Shown: positions 46,208 to 59,000 of the stretch, one piece after another
Layout: each line of letters starts with the position of its first letter
Position numbering within the stretch: the stretch's first letter is position 1
DNA from: Heracleum sosnowskyi
Taxonomy: Eukaryota; Streptophyta; Magnoliopsida; Apiales; Apiaceae
Direction of reading: 5' to 3'
Assembly: GCA_030848705.1 (NCBI GenBank)
Contig: CM061238.1
Coordinates: 55,467,133-55,531,132 of the forward strand
DNA length: 64,000 nt
Notes under the pieces: generated by a model
Told to the model about the DNA's origin: nothing
What the model saw: the letters and a program-made list of their open reading frames with translations, nothing else
Databases searched by the model: none
Made by a program: the position numbers and the translations under genes

Positions 46208-46459
46208 ATGGAAAACAAAGTAGGAATTGAAGTAGGGCTAAAACGGTGCGATAGTGAACCCAACAGTGAAGAGATTGATGAGCTTTTCGAGATGCTGTTG
46301 GACGCCATAGATGAGATAGACGAGGAGAAGAAACAGGAAGAGGAGGCCAAGGCTCAGGAAGAAGAGAAGGAGCTTCAGGCACTTCTCAAGGAAGAAGGTC
46401 GCTCTGAAGAAGAGATTAAGGAAGAGCCTTTAGAACTAGTTGATAAAATCATAGAATAA
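46208..46459 (+). CDS. Small acidic protein between pol and env-like ORF of B (83 aa)
   Basis: Opens at ATG 46208 (MENKVGIEVGLKRCDSEPNS) and stops at TAA 46457. The middle is a run of Glu, Lys, Gln and Ala with heptad-like spacing (ELFEMLLDAIDEIDEEKKQE), so a charged coiled coil is likely. There is no signal peptide, Cys pair or known motif. A TATA-like box lies 45 bp before the ATG, and an AATAAT/ATAAAA stretch follows the stop (46484-46503), so it has the outline of a small independent transcription unit. It could be a real accessory gene of this Sirevirus, a captured host fragment, or a chance frame in a charged region. I do not recognise it. Confidence 0.5.
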   Translation: MENKVGIEVGLKRCDSEPNSEEIDELFEMLLDAIDEIDEEKKQEEEAKAQEEEKELQALLKEEGRSEEEIKEEPLELVDKIIE

Positions 46460-47127
46460 TGTACTCAATGTTCTATTTTAATGATTTTATTAATAATAAT
46501 AAAAGTTCTTGTTTTTGTGGTTATTGAGTTTATGATTTGTCTGTGTTAATTGCTTAATATCTGTGTTCAAAAGATTACATTGCTAAATCCATAATTTGTC
46601 AATATTAAGTTACGTTTATGAATAAAGCATTCTAATAAGTTCATGACAGAACCAATTCCCAATCGAAGTTACTGTCGTTAAGAAGGATACTGTCGTGTGT
46701 TTCTTGACAGTAACCTTCTTGACAGCAGGGAAAGACTTTCTGTCAAGACTTGTAAAGGATACTGTCATTCATATGCTTAACGGTGACAGCAAGTTTTTGC
46801 GCAATAGTTGCTGTCGCGCAAAACCTACTATCACCACCTCTTATTACTGACATATTGTTTCTAGCGCACAGGTTACTGTCAACAATAGTGGACCGTTGAA
46901 ATTGGATATTTATCCCACGCTGGTCAGTGAATAACGGGCAGTAACTGACGTGTTATAAGAGTGGGTTAAGACACGTTCTTTAATTCCACTTTTTGTGCAC
47001 AACGTTTGAGATACCTCTATTTATTCCCCAGTTACTCAGACATATCACTCTCATCGAACTCAAGGCAATATACTTTTCTTCAAGCAAAACAGCCACTTTC
47101 TTACTTTTTTCTTTTCTTGAAATCTCC
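46460..47127 (+). other. B leader before its env-like ORF, rich in ACTGTC motifs
   Basis: Non-coding. Between 46665 and 46880 the hexamer ACTGTC or its complement GACAGT/GACAGC occurs about ten times. The last 150 bp before the ATG at 47128 are pyrimidine-rich (ttcttactttttt...), like a plant leader. Confidence 0.7.
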
Positions 47128-50100
47128 ATGGCACCCAAACAGACTCTCTCTCACACAAACTTTGCTGGCATCTTTTCCCCAAATGATGCCGGTGAAGGTT
47201 TCAAAGGACTCGTGTTGTTCTTGAACAAGTCCTATCTCGGTTCCGCCATCACCTCAACCCCCATTCTCGACTTAGACAGAATTGAGGCGTTTTGGCGAAC
47301 TGCTGTTGCTCAAACTGAGGGTGTGAACCCGGGTATTCAATTCACAATCTCTGGGCAACAATATACTCTTACAGCTGAGGTCATCAACACTGCTCTTAGA
47401 ATTACACTTGAAGCAGGACAACAATTTACTGAACTTGCCAATGATGACACTCTGAATAAGCTCTTCTTGAAGATTGGGTATGCAGGCCCTATTCTCGAAG
47501 AGGGGACTACCAAATGGTATCCGTCTGGTGAAATGGATAGGAAGCATCTGAGAAAGGAGTGGAGCATGATACTTAATGTGATGGTCAAGGTGTTCTCTAC
47601 CAAGTCCACAGGCTGGAATGGAATACCTTCCTACATCAAGAAACTGACACATTCTCTTGTCCGTGGATACAAGGTGAATGTTGGAGCTCTCCTCATGGCA
47701 CACCTCAGGGCTGCCATAGGTAAGAAGGTATCAATCTACCCTCGCTTTCTTATGATGTGCATTAATTCATTCTGTGATTTTAATGATGCTGCCCCTCGTT
47801 TAGAAGCTTGCTCAGTTTTGAAAAAGAACACACACACACTGTTATCCTCACAGAATCTCAATGCACATATTCCACTTTGTTTCACTCAGCACATGGTTGA
47901 TCAAGTGTCCAACCCTGATTTACCATTACCATCTGGTTATGACTCTTTCACTCTTGAGAATGAAACTGAATTAGACCCAAATTCAGTTATCCCACATTCA
48001 ACACCATACACTCAGCCTAGGCCCTCTAGACTTTCCAAAGCCCAAAGAGAAGCCTTGCAAGAGTCCAGAAAACGACCTTTAGAAGCTGATGTTGGTGGTA
48101 GCTCTGTTAGTCAAGAGGGAGACACTGCACCTAGTGCAGCAAATAAGGAGGCTAGTCAAATAGAACCCCCAGTGGTTCCCCCTGAGCCTAAGAAGAAGAG
48201 AGCCAGGAGGACTAAAACCACTGTTAGCCAAGCTGCAGTTTCTCAACAAATTGTGGTTACTGAAAGGGATTCAAACACCTCCCTAGATGTGCCTTCTCAA
48301 CAAGGTGCATCTATTGAAATTGTCCTGTCTCCCAAGGCACCCTGTACAGAATCTGCACAAACTCATGGTTCACAACCTGAGGAACCTCCACTTGAAGAAA
48401 CACATAGTGAGTTAGGGCACAATGAGGATTTCTCTATTCCTTTTGATGATTCACATGTTTCTCCTGTGAATCAGCCCCCACTCTCTGCTACACTTTCACC
48501 TTCTTCCTTCCCTACACATTCTTTTGTTTCTTCTCCACAACCTAGATAAGGGGACAGTCCCAACCCTTCAGGTTTTGATCATCCATCTCCAATCATGGAT
48601 GAGCCCCCATCTAGTGGTCCACAAGAACCCATTTCTCAAAGTGAAATGGACACCACTCCTCCAAACACTGAGCCAGAGCAAAGTGGTAGTTTGTCAGAAA
48701 ATGAAACAGCCAACACTTTGTCTGAACTCCAAGGAGCATCTTACCTTCAGGAAGATGCTGTCACAGCCTCTGTTGCTGTCAAAGATACTGGCAATGTTGT
48801 TGTCCTGGACACAGCTGCTGTCATGGGTGGAGAGAAAGATACTGTCGCTACAGAACCTACTGTCACTCCACCTCCCAAAGTTGTTGTCATGCCAGAACCT
48901 GCTGTCCAGACTCCAACTGACAGTAACATTCATGCCAAAGATACTGTACAGTCCTCTCAGCCTGATTTTGATGCTATACTCATTGAGGATGCCTCTGATG
49001 ATGATCTACCTCTTGCCAAACTCTTAAAGGTACATTCTAAATCTTCTCCTTCTATGCATGTTAGTACTGCTCATACCCATGCATCTAGGTTGAGTGAGGG
49101 TGTGCAAAAGAAAAGAGAGATAAAATAAAAAGAGAGGTGAGCATAAAAATGAGAGGTAGCCAAATGTGCTGGCAAAAGGAGAGGGACTTGAGCATGTCCA
49201 GAGAGACTTTGAGGGAGCCCACACTATTCAGGCATTAGGCCTTGAGAGACAATCTGTGAGGGGTGATGAGATCACTCAAAAACACCCTGAGAGTGTGAGA
49301 ACCCCCATAGCCTCCAAGCCCTTTCTTTTCCTTCCCCTCCAAGAAGGTTAAGGTATGGTGGCCCCTCTGCTACTTTTGGTAACAGGATTGCAGCTCTGGA
49401 AGGACAGTGTGCTACTTTGAACTCCAAGATGGACTCTCTCTCTCAACTGGTGGTTGATGGTTTTGCTGCTACTCAGCTCTCTATCCAGTTCTTCACTGAC
49501 CTAGTAGCTGCCAACTCAACTAAGGGGGAGAAGGTAGTAAGATCAGAATCAATATCTATTCAGGAATCAGGTGGAACTCAGGGGGAGCCAGTAACTGTGA
49601 AGACCAAAGGGGGAGCTAAGGGGAAAGCAATGTCTAAGGGGGAGCAAGTCAAACCAAGCAGTGGACAACCAAAGGATAAGGCTGAAGAGCTTGTTGAAGT
49701 TGACTTGGATGGAGAAAGAGTGTTGATGTCTAAGGCAACTCAAGATGCAATGCAAAGAAGACCTGCATCTAGACATCCAATTCTACCTCCTGTGACAATC
49801 AGAGAGCCAACTCCAGCAACTCAAGAATCTGCTCTACAAAGAAGATGGAGAGAAATGGAGGAACAGAATAAGATTGGGAAAGGTAAAGGGAAACTGCCTG
49901 AATCCATCCATAAAGGAAATACTTGGTCCAATGGTACTGAGTATGATCAAGAAGAAGTCAATACTCTAATGGTGGATTACAGGGAGAGCACATTACACAA
50001 TCATGACAATGAATTTAGCAGTTTGGTGGAAGAAGCAATGAATGCTCCAAGCAACCGTCCAACCAACACCACAAAACTGTTAAAGGATCAAATCACCAGT

Positions 50101-52197
50101 GTCAGTGTAATGGTGAATGATGAGAAAAGATGGGCTGTAAGTATCTATTTCACTTCTGGCATATCTTATTTCATCACAATGCAGTTATTGCAGAGTCTGC
50201 CAGCAAAGGTGTTGTGTGCTTTGAAGGGAAAGATCAGGGCAACTCAAACACCATTCAATGAAATATTGGATATGCAAATCCAGAACCTGATCACACAAAA
50301 GCTACCTGAAGTCTACACAAATCCACCAAGTGTTTTCTACAGATCTAAAACTAAGGATGGCACAAGAAGGAACAGCTTCATGAATTTGGTTAGCCCATCT
50401 AGAATGGAAACCAAGTCAATTCTGAAAGTGTTAGATGGAATACTCAGTTCAAATGCCAATCCAGGAAGAGTTTATGCTATTCAAGAGATCTACAAAATGC
50501 TGGTGTTGAGAGACAAGGCACTGGGAGCTAGAGTGAAGGAACTAATCTCTAGAGCCAATGCCAAAAGAAATGATCAAGGTGGAAGCTGTCTCTATGACAT
50601 TCCTCCTCAGGATGATGATGATGATGATAATGATGATGATGATGATGATGAGGTTGGAGGTGGTGAAGCTTCTGGAAATGCTGGAAATGCAGGTGGAAGT
50701 AATTCTGGGAATACTGGTATTCAATCTCAGAATGAAGGCAATGAAGAAACTCCTAGTCAAGAAAAGAAAGATGCTGGTGCAACAGATGAAGAGTTGCCAA
50801 GAATACTGGAAGCTTTGGAGGCAAGCATTCTTAGATGTGCTATTGATTGCATAAATGCAGAAAAAGATGTTGTCACCAAAGGTACTGTCGACAAGGATAC
50901 TGTCATAGAAGATGTTGTCATGAAAGATACTGTCGACAAAGGTACTGTCAAGAAAGGTTCTATCAAGGATGAAGCCAAAGCTACTGTCAAGCCCATAAGA
51001 CTGAAAGCCAAAGCAAGAGCATGGTTTTCTAGACATAAACCTGAAGGAAAGCACAAGTACTCAGGAAAGGAAAAGGCCACTGGATTTGGCAGGAATCTTA
51101 AGAAGCCAATTCAATCAATACCTCCCAACAGTCTTAAGATACAACAGATGCAATCTAGAGAAATCAAGAGTGTTGAGGTCAAGATGGATGCAAATCAAGA
51201 GGTCACTGAGTACATTCTGTGGTGGGAAGAATCAAGATCTACCAATGTTGATAAGGATTTCAATCTGGTATCCACATCAACCAGTGGTAGGATATCAACC
51301 TTAGATAAAAGAAGAATTGACTTCTTCTACCTGGAAAGAATGGTAGAGTTGCTGGAGAGCTATGATAATGTTCCAGAGTCTGTTATGGAACATATTCTGA
51401 AATATCAAGCTGATAGGGATGCTAAATTCTATCAGAAATTTGGCTACAACTTTGCAGATTTTGATGATGCTGATATTTCAACTGATTTACCAGCTTCTCC
51501 CATACCATATCACTGGTACTATGAGTTTGATGATTCACCCACAGAAGAAAGGAAAACCCAACCCACAGAGGAAGGGCAACCCAAGCCAATCAAAAGACCT
51601 GACTTTTCTCAATACGCTCAATATCAGTCAGAACTTGATAAGAAGGAAGCTGAACTCCTGGAAAGATGCAAGACTGCCAACAAGGCAGAAAGTGAAGCTC
51701 CAAATTATCAAACATGTATGCTGGAAAATCCCTTAAGAATCAAGCATTTAAAAGAAGAAATCTATGTTTGCAGCTTACACAAGCTAAAAACAACTATTCT
51801 GAAGGATTTACAGTATATGGTTGCTGGATCAATTCATCCCCTGGAGCAGATCTGTTCTGACAAGATAGAGGAATTATTGGAAAGGAGAAAAGGAGAAGAT
51901 TCAAAGTTGGACAAGCAAAGGAGGATGTCTCTCAATGCTTATCGTGGAAGTAGATTCAAGCTCATTCATGAAGAACTCCACTTCAGAAGCTATCCATTTG
52001 ATCAAGAGCAATGATTGAATCTCTGGGATGCTAGTTCTCTTATTTCTCCTACTATCAAGAAGATCATTGAAGAAATAGAAGATGCTGCAGTCACACCTGC
52101 TGAAATCTCTCTTGTAGAAGGTCTAAGAGGCAGCTTGGTAGAAGCTCTCAGAAGAGAGGAAGTAACAAGACAGAAGAGGAAATCTCAAGCTAAGTAA
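47128..52197 (+). pseudogene. B env-like ORF (about 1,690 codons, several breaks)
   Basis: The ATG at 47128 opens MAPKQTLSHTNFAGIFSPND. An N-terminal domain (about codons 20-215) has the IEAFWRTAV block, a YTLTAEVINTAL block and a RKEWSMILNVMVKVF block shared with A. Stops follow: TAA at 48547-48549 (frame then continues to 49128), a damaged stretch at 49129-49416, an open frame 49417-52014 ending in TGA, then the last 60 codons to TAA 52197. Low-complexity parts include acidic Asp runs (about 50607-50650) and TV-rich segments coming from ACTGTC motifs (48760-48950; 50870-51000). The last third, from about codon 1350, looks folded and helical. No membrane segment seen. Confidence 0.8.
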
Positions 52198-52280
52198 ACA
52201 TTCTAAATCCATTCTGATCTTGTTAGTTAAGTTGTCAGCATATATTGTAAATTTGTTGTTATTGTCCATAAAAACAAATT

Positions 52281-52289
52281 GGGGGAGAT
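52281..52289 (+). other. Polypurine tract of B
   Basis: gggggagat, followed by the LTR start TGTTGGGATTT at 52290. Confidence 0.92.
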
Positions 52290-53344
52290 TGTTGGGATTT
52301 ATGGGTGATAGCATAGGAACAACTTAACTTTGTATATACTTAATTTTTTAATTAAGTAGAACATACTATCACAGCCAAAATATGTTCTTGTAATCAGTAT
52401 GCAATGTTATTTTAATTGTGTAATTTGGAAGAAGTTCACTTTCTGTGTTCAAGCCTCAAAGAATGCATATTAGATGACAGCATGAATAAAGGTTACTGTC
52501 ATAAGCATTGACAGTAAGATTACAAGAAGACAGAATGTTCCAAGTCAAGACAGCATATTCACTCTGACAACAACATTGGCAGAAGACTACGCGACAGCAA
52601 CTTTAGCCCTCGACAACAAGTTTGGAAACCTTGACAGCACACTATACGGGGAACTCTTACTGTCACCAAAAGCACATTCCTGTGACATCAAGCTTTGCGG
52701 CAAAAGTAACTGTCTCGAGAAAGATCCTTGTTCTAGGTATCTTTCTCAGTCAAATCCCGTGACAGTTTCAATGTTCAAGAAACAGGCGTGTTGCAGTATC
52801 CCTAAGCTGCACCAAGTCTGCAAGACTACGACAGAAGCTTCAAGCACTGCAAACAAAAGCGAATCAATTCAAGAGCAAGGTCAAGTCTCTATTTGCTGAA
52901 TTGTTTTATCTAGAAATAGAATGAATCTAGGTTGCTTTCTTTGTAATGTATATCTGACATTGTTAGAAATTTAGGAAAGTCACATGGGTAGACACTTTAA
53001 GAAGCTGCCAGTTGATAATGACAGCAGCTTCACAGACCCGTGTTGACAGTGATAGGATTAGCTTTATACTTAGACTATTAATTCATTCTAGGGATGTAAC
53101 GAAGACAAGCAAGTGTCTTGAAGAAAAACCGAAGCTCAAGAATTCTCTCTTGAGGTTGTAGCAACACTTTGCAAAATAAATAAAACATTTATTTTGTGAA
53201 TCATGTCTTCTCGATTATACTGTTTGTGAATGCATACATATTATTGATAACATTAAATCTTAGTTTTGGTTGTTGAAACTGAGATTGAATTTTATCAGTA
53301 TTGCATTCATCCCCCCCCCCTTCTGCAATACACGAGGACCAACA
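52290..53344 (+). repeat. B 3' LTR, 1,055 bp
   Basis: Matches 26786-27843 with scattered substitutions; ends GAGGACCAACA. The TSD attca follows at 53345-53349. Confidence 0.93.
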
Positions 53345-53349
53345 ATTCA

Positions 53350-55441
53350 TTTTTTAAATAAGCACTCTTACGTGAGTCATGCTATATGTGCTTTTGCTGA
53401 TTTAAAAAATGAACCCTTGTTTCTATTGTGCTCCACTGCTGTTGTTGCTGATGATTCTCTCTCTTTCACATTCACTATTCAGAAGAAACAGTACACCATT
53501 ACTGAAGAAATTTTTTGTGATGTGTTGCATTTCCCTAAGGGCCATTTTGATAATATGCCTACTGATAGTGAATTAACTCAATTTTTCACTTATATTAATT
53601 ATCTAGGTCCTTTGGTGTTAGCAAAGCTTTTGAAAGGTAATCTGGTTCCTGAGTGGGATGTATTCTTTGACACCCTGGCCAAAGTCTTCGGTAATTGCAC
53701 TAAAAACAATTTTAATCTTATTACATCTCCTTTACAAGTTATTGGATTTGTAATTGTGTTTAACCGTAGATTTAACTTTGGTCATGTTCTTTGGGAACTT
53801 TTGCTTAGGAGAGTCATTATTGCTAGAAAAGATTTGTATAGTGGTAGAAAGATTAAATGTTATTATCCTCGCTTTCTAACACTTATCATCAATCAATTAC
53901 TCCCCAAGCTTAATGCCATTCAACAATCTCAGCTCCTAGTGGCTTCAGACATTTCTGGTCTATCAGATTCTAATGCTCAGATCTTAGAAAGTGTCAAGGA
54001 CATTGCTTCAATCTCTGCTAAAGTGGACTTAATTCAGAAAAAAGTGGATGAAAATCAACTGTTTGATGCTGTAAGGTTTTCAAGGATAGAAGGAGGGATG
54101 GAGCATCTAAATGAAGGCATGAAGCACTTGTATTTGATGATCAAGAATTCTCACCAACCTATTGCTGAGCAGAAGACTTTCTTTGAAGGAGATGATGGTG
54201 ATGATGATGATGATGATCAAGGCGACGGTGGAGATGCTGGAGATAGGAGAGAGGTAAATCCTGAAGCTCATAAATCTAAATCTGTAGAGGATTTCTCAAC
54301 TAAGGGGGAGAAGAAAGGAGGAGAAGCTGGAGGAGCTTCTGGAAAAGATAAGGTCAAAGGAAAGTAGTCAATGCTTAAAGATGACCTCTATTACCGGGAT
54401 GAACATGACGACTTTGATATATTTGGTGTTCAGGAGGATGATGTCCCTAAAGAGACCATTCCTGAAGAAATCTTTGGTGAGGAGGAAGTTGAAGAAGCAG
54501 CTGATTTTGCTGAATGGGATGAGCAAGATGATCTATACAACCCTGACCCTGTATTTGAGAAGGAGCTGAGGCAGCATCATACAAATCTAAGGAGGAGACA
54601 AGATGAGAGTGCAAAGGCATCTCAAATAATTTCTAAAAAACTTCAAATTCAAAAAGGTGAGCATAAAGAGAAACAACGTCTTCTTAGATTAGAAGTTAAA
54701 GACAGGAAGCTGGATATCAGATTGAAGAAGGGTGACAGGTGGAGCAAAGAAAAGGAAATGTTTGCACTCCCTCAGAAAGGATCAAACAATGATCGAGAGT
54801 TTATTGGCCTTCTTCAAAAGTTCAAAAATGTCAATCTAGATAATTCAGTGTACATGAAAGCCTTACATGAAGAAATCTCAAGGATTATAACTGGATTTGA
54901 CAAAGTCAGAAATGAGATGATCATCTATGTATCTTGTCAAAGTATAGGATCTCTCACGGTCTCACTGGACTGCTTTGCAAGTAGATCTTTGTCAGAGCTT
55001 TGGATTCTCATGAGTAGAGTTAAAGAATCATCTCACTTGAATGTACTACTGCATCAGCAACTCAAAGAATATGCTATAAGGGCTAGTCCTCAAGTTGTAG
55101 ATGTGCCATTTGAAGTCAAATTTTACAAAGGTAGAGCACTTTAATCCTGCGGAGTGGATCCTGTTTCTTTGAAGAGTTACCCTGCATTGCATCTGGTAAA
55201 GTTATAAAACATGTTAAGGACCACTGGGTTTGCTTCTCAAGAAAAGACTGAAGTTGCTGACATTATTCAAGACTATTGCATAGCCAACATCAAAAGGTAT
55301 CATCAGTTGAAGAATAGGCTGAAGAAAGTCACAACTCAACTAGTCAGACCATCAAATCTCACATCTAAAAATGATCGTGTCCTTGACAAAGATTTGATAG
55401 ATGCTTTGGAGGAAGGTGAAATGAGTGATCAAGACAATTGA
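53350..55441 (+). pseudogene. C env-like ORF, remaining part (stops at 54365 and 55142)
   Basis: Continues the frame begun at 26694. It starts with a region matching the N-terminal domain of A and B in outline (YTITEEIFCDVLHFP block, then PEWDVFFDTLAKVFG), then a YPRFLTLIINQLLP block. An acidic stretch follows (about 54190-54240). The TAG at 54365-54367 and the TAA at 55142-55144 break one frame that runs to the TGA at 55439-55441. Some further stops lie at 55145-55210. The helical Glu/Lys-rich part (54560-54800) is likely coiled. The original length was about 728 codons, shorter than in A and B. Confidence 0.75.
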
Positions 55442-55686
55442 TCTCAAGCTCAGTTTTTACTTTAATATGTTTAGAGTTTAGGTAAATCAAGGTAGGATCA
55501 ATGTATTCATATGTTCAGTCTAAAGGAACATCTATCTTGTATTTATCTTTAATGTTTGAATCTGGAAAATGTTATATATAAACCAGAACTTTTTATTATT
55601 TACTTGGCTCTTAAAGTCTAATTTTTTCTTTGTTTAATTAGTTGAGTTATCCTCTAGGTATTTGGTTGTTATTCTCTAACAGACAA

Positions 55687-55698
55687 ATAGGGGGAGAT
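55687..55698 (+). other. Polypurine tract of C
   Basis: atagggggagat, just before the LTR start TGAAAGGCATATG at 55699. Confidence 0.85.
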
Positions 55699-56073
55699 TG
55701 AAAGGCATATGTATAGGCCTATTTGTAAACATCGGGGATTCTACTCAACTTAAACAAAAATGTAATAAGTAAATAATAATTCAATTGTCACAGGAATCTC
55801 AGTCTAAAGAATGAAGATTAAAGTCAATCTACAGACTTGAAGTAATTCTACATTGGAAGAAGTTCATTTGTTTGATCAAGCCTCAGTGAAGTATTCAAGG
55901 AAGTGGATCTATTAAATTGACATAGATTTCTATAGTGTGACAGAAAGTGTACAAGTTACAGTGTTTGATAAAAGGAAAAGAAAAAGAACCACCGCTTAAC
56001 GTCAAAAGATGAAGAACCGTCATTACAGTTAGTCACTCATGAACCAGACAGTACATCGAGTGTCAACAGCATA
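55699..56073 (+). repeat. C 3' LTR, first 375 bp
   Basis: The LTR starts after the polypurine tract and shares the 'gaagttcatt' and 'aagcctcagt' style of the B LTR. At 56074 it is broken by remnant H. Its continuation right of H was not found. Confidence 0.7.
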
Positions 56074-59000
56074 TGTAACACCCCCAAATCCGGGGTCATG
56101 GATCTAGGTCGTCACGTCACCATCCAAACATATAATACTTGTATTAGCTCAACAAATCCAAATACAACACCAAAAGACCCCATTCTCTTACACACACAAG
56201 ATGTAGCCTTAGAAACGATTCACAAAAGTAACATTAATTATTACAAACCAAATGTACTATCCAGGATCTCATACTATTAATCACGACCTCTATATGAAAT
56301 TATATTAACAGCTAACATATTTTACTAAGGTCTAGCTATACAAACTATACTTGTACACAAGTCTCACTAATACTAGCTGAACCTATGCAACTTACTTATG
56401 CATTAACCATTCTGAACTGGACTACCTCAAGGTTGAATCTTCCACTTCCCTTTCTCGTAGTATGAAATAACTGACTATGCTCTCCCTTTACTGAAAGTTT
56501 AATATAAAATAAAGCAAGAATGAGCGAAAGAATGCTCAGCAAGTAACCCATAATAAAATAAATATTTTCACAACTATAAAGTCTGAAATTCAATCATCTT
56601 TGTTGGTATAACAACCAAAACCTTTAAAGTATAACATTTGAGTTAAAATACCATACAATTCGAGATATTGTATGAGAGATAGTAGATTTCACAATATCTG
56701 AAAATAACATACAGTTCGAGATACTATATAAGCAGTCTAAACACTTCCCACCCAAAAATATAATCTACAATTGATAATAATAACTTTAAACATTTTTGTA
56801 AAGTTTAGAAATCCTTTGCTAGCAACATGATAGACAAAGTTTCAAAGTATAACTTTTAAATCGAAGTTATCAGGTAGTTCACTGTAAAGTATCAGTTCTG
56901 AACAAATCTCAAACACCGCCAACATTATCGGTAACTAAGCTCATAGGCCTTCGTTACAATGTTGTAGACAAAATTCCAATTGGAAGATGGGACTAATTCC
57001 GGAGCCTTTACACCGTGCACCCTACCGTGCAGCACACGATGATCGGTCGCGACTGTCGATATAATTGTAACCATTTCTCTACATGTAGAAGGAGGAAACC
57101 AACAGAATATTCTACCGCTTTGAGGAATCTCCCTAGACCGCATTTGGGCCATAAGTGCTGGGCCGGCGCTACTCAGCCTCTTACGCTATCTCCTAGTCCA
57201 CTGGAATAATCAGTAACCTGGAACATAAATTAATCTACGTTCCCCAAGTAAAATACTTGTTTGTCGTGATGAGAATTGTATAAAGTTGGAACATGAGTTT
57301 AATCCATGTTCCCCGAGGAAATGTACTTGTTAATAGGATTTCACTAAGAAATCATATCAGCTTGGAACGGGAGTTAATCCCTGTCCCCCAAGTAGTGCTC
57401 GTTAATACAATCTCTCTCACTAATTCTACTTCCGAAAGTTTAAGGAAGCACTCACGAAATATGTGTGTTGACTTCTGTCAACGGATTTTGGATAATGTTT
57501 CTTTTCAAAATATTACGACTATGAAGTCAAAACTGTTTGGAAATCTTTAAGGGTATTTACTGAACGTTTGAGTGATCAACGAATATTTAAATCATCTTTT
57601 AAGATAGATTTAAATTAAAATAATATTTGGGAATCACTCCTTTGTTTAAAATAATTTTTATAAAGGTATGAAATATTCTTCATAAGTATTGAAGGTCAAA
57701 GATAATTTTTAAATAATATCAATCATTTTTAAATTGATTAAAAGTATTTAATAAATATTTAAATAATATTTATTAAATATCAAATGATTAAATAATATTT
57801 ATTAACTCAATAATATTTAATAAATCAACTCTAATTGAATATTCAAAATAATATTCTCTTAATAAAAAAAAATTGAATAATATTTATTCAATAATATTTT
57901 TCGGAAAATAAACCACGACGATCTAAAGAAAATATATCGACTCCCGGTCTACGTTCAAAATATTATTCGCACGCTCTACTCTAAGAGCCTTTATAAAACC
58001 CGGCTTATAACAACCATATCATATACCATATCAGCCAAATCAAGATCTCAAAAGATTCAAGTATAACAACAATATTTTATTTGCAATATATATCAGAAAG
58101 CACTTTTTATCACAACAACAACAGTAAGTTATAAGTTTTGAAAACTTGCATAAACATGAATCAAATATTTTCATAAGTAGAATATAGTACTAGAAAACTT
58201 GCCTGGAGTCCAAGATACGTATTTCAAATTCCACTCGTTCCGAATAGTTCTATCAATAGATATAATAATCTAGATTAGCACTCTTCATCTCAACAGCTAC
58301 TTATACTACTAATAAGTATAACCTTTAGACTTTAAAAAATTCTTACTCTAACACTTCGATGTTAATCCGCAAACTTATATCGAGTGTAAATATGACAATT
58401 ACAATTTGTACTTGGTCATTATAATAACACTTGTGTTGCCCGAAATTTCACCTCCTTGGCTCTACTTTAACCAATCGTAAAACTATATTTTCGATGGTTT
58501 TTATTCTAGTTCTTTACTCCGTCATGTAGTCATGATATTCCTCAATAACCTTTGTGTTTTAATCGACTCGAAATTACTCTCTTATTTTGGCCTGAACGGA
58601 CGGTCAAAACAGTGCCCCTAGAGTTGACTTTCCTCAAAATTACTATTACGCGACTCGCACTCTAATAATTTTAATAAATCATAAAATTCATATTTAAATA
58701 TGAAACCACTTCTAAAATCATTTCGAGTATTTGTAATATTTATCATAAAAGTTTTGATTTGAAAACAGGGGTTTAACTTGGCGAAATGTATTTTCAAACT
58801 TGGGCGATCTATAGAAAGTCACTATTCATGCTACTTACACTAAAACCTTGATTTCTACTAAACCATTAATCCAATCGACGCACCGTTTTCGCATGCGTGA
58901 TCTAGAGAATGTCCAGAACAAGTTTGTTTAAAAAGGTTTCTCTGGTCCAGTGGATGAAAATCCCGAATAGGCAGTTTATGGCAGTGCAACTTCGGTTCCG

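Larger units (their letters stand above)
26786..53344 (+). mobile_element. B: Sirevirus with gag, pol and a very long env-like ORF; interrupted by A
   Basis: LTRs at 26786-27843 and 52290-53344 flank gag, pol and env-like regions. The TSD attca is perfect. Element A occupies 34014-46035 in B's pol-env spacer. Without A and its duplicated TSD copy, B is about 14.5 kb, large even for a Sirevirus. One nonsense codon in gag, one in pol and several breaks in the env-like ORF make it non-functional now. The heptamer-like motif ACTGTC or its complement GACAGT recurs over most of its length. Confidence 0.93.
26199..56073 (+). mobile_element. C: oldest Sirevirus host, seen as 26199-26785 and 53350-56073
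   Basis: Two pieces of one element flank Sirevirus B. The reading frame of the env-like ORF that starts at 26694 passes exactly into 53350 once B and one TSD copy are set aside (92 plus 2,092 bases, divisible by 3). A polypurine tract at 55687-55698 precedes the 3' LTR, which starts TGAAAGGCATATG at 55699 and is broken by remnant H at 56074. C's gag and pol would lie left of D, outside the window. Several in-frame stops show it is long dead. Confidence 0.8.

Noticed and set aside
53270..53349. An open frame that seems to start in the B 3' LTR and run into the C env-like ORF
   Set aside because: The first 26 codons are LTR sequence fused by the insertion. The real C frame begins at 26694.
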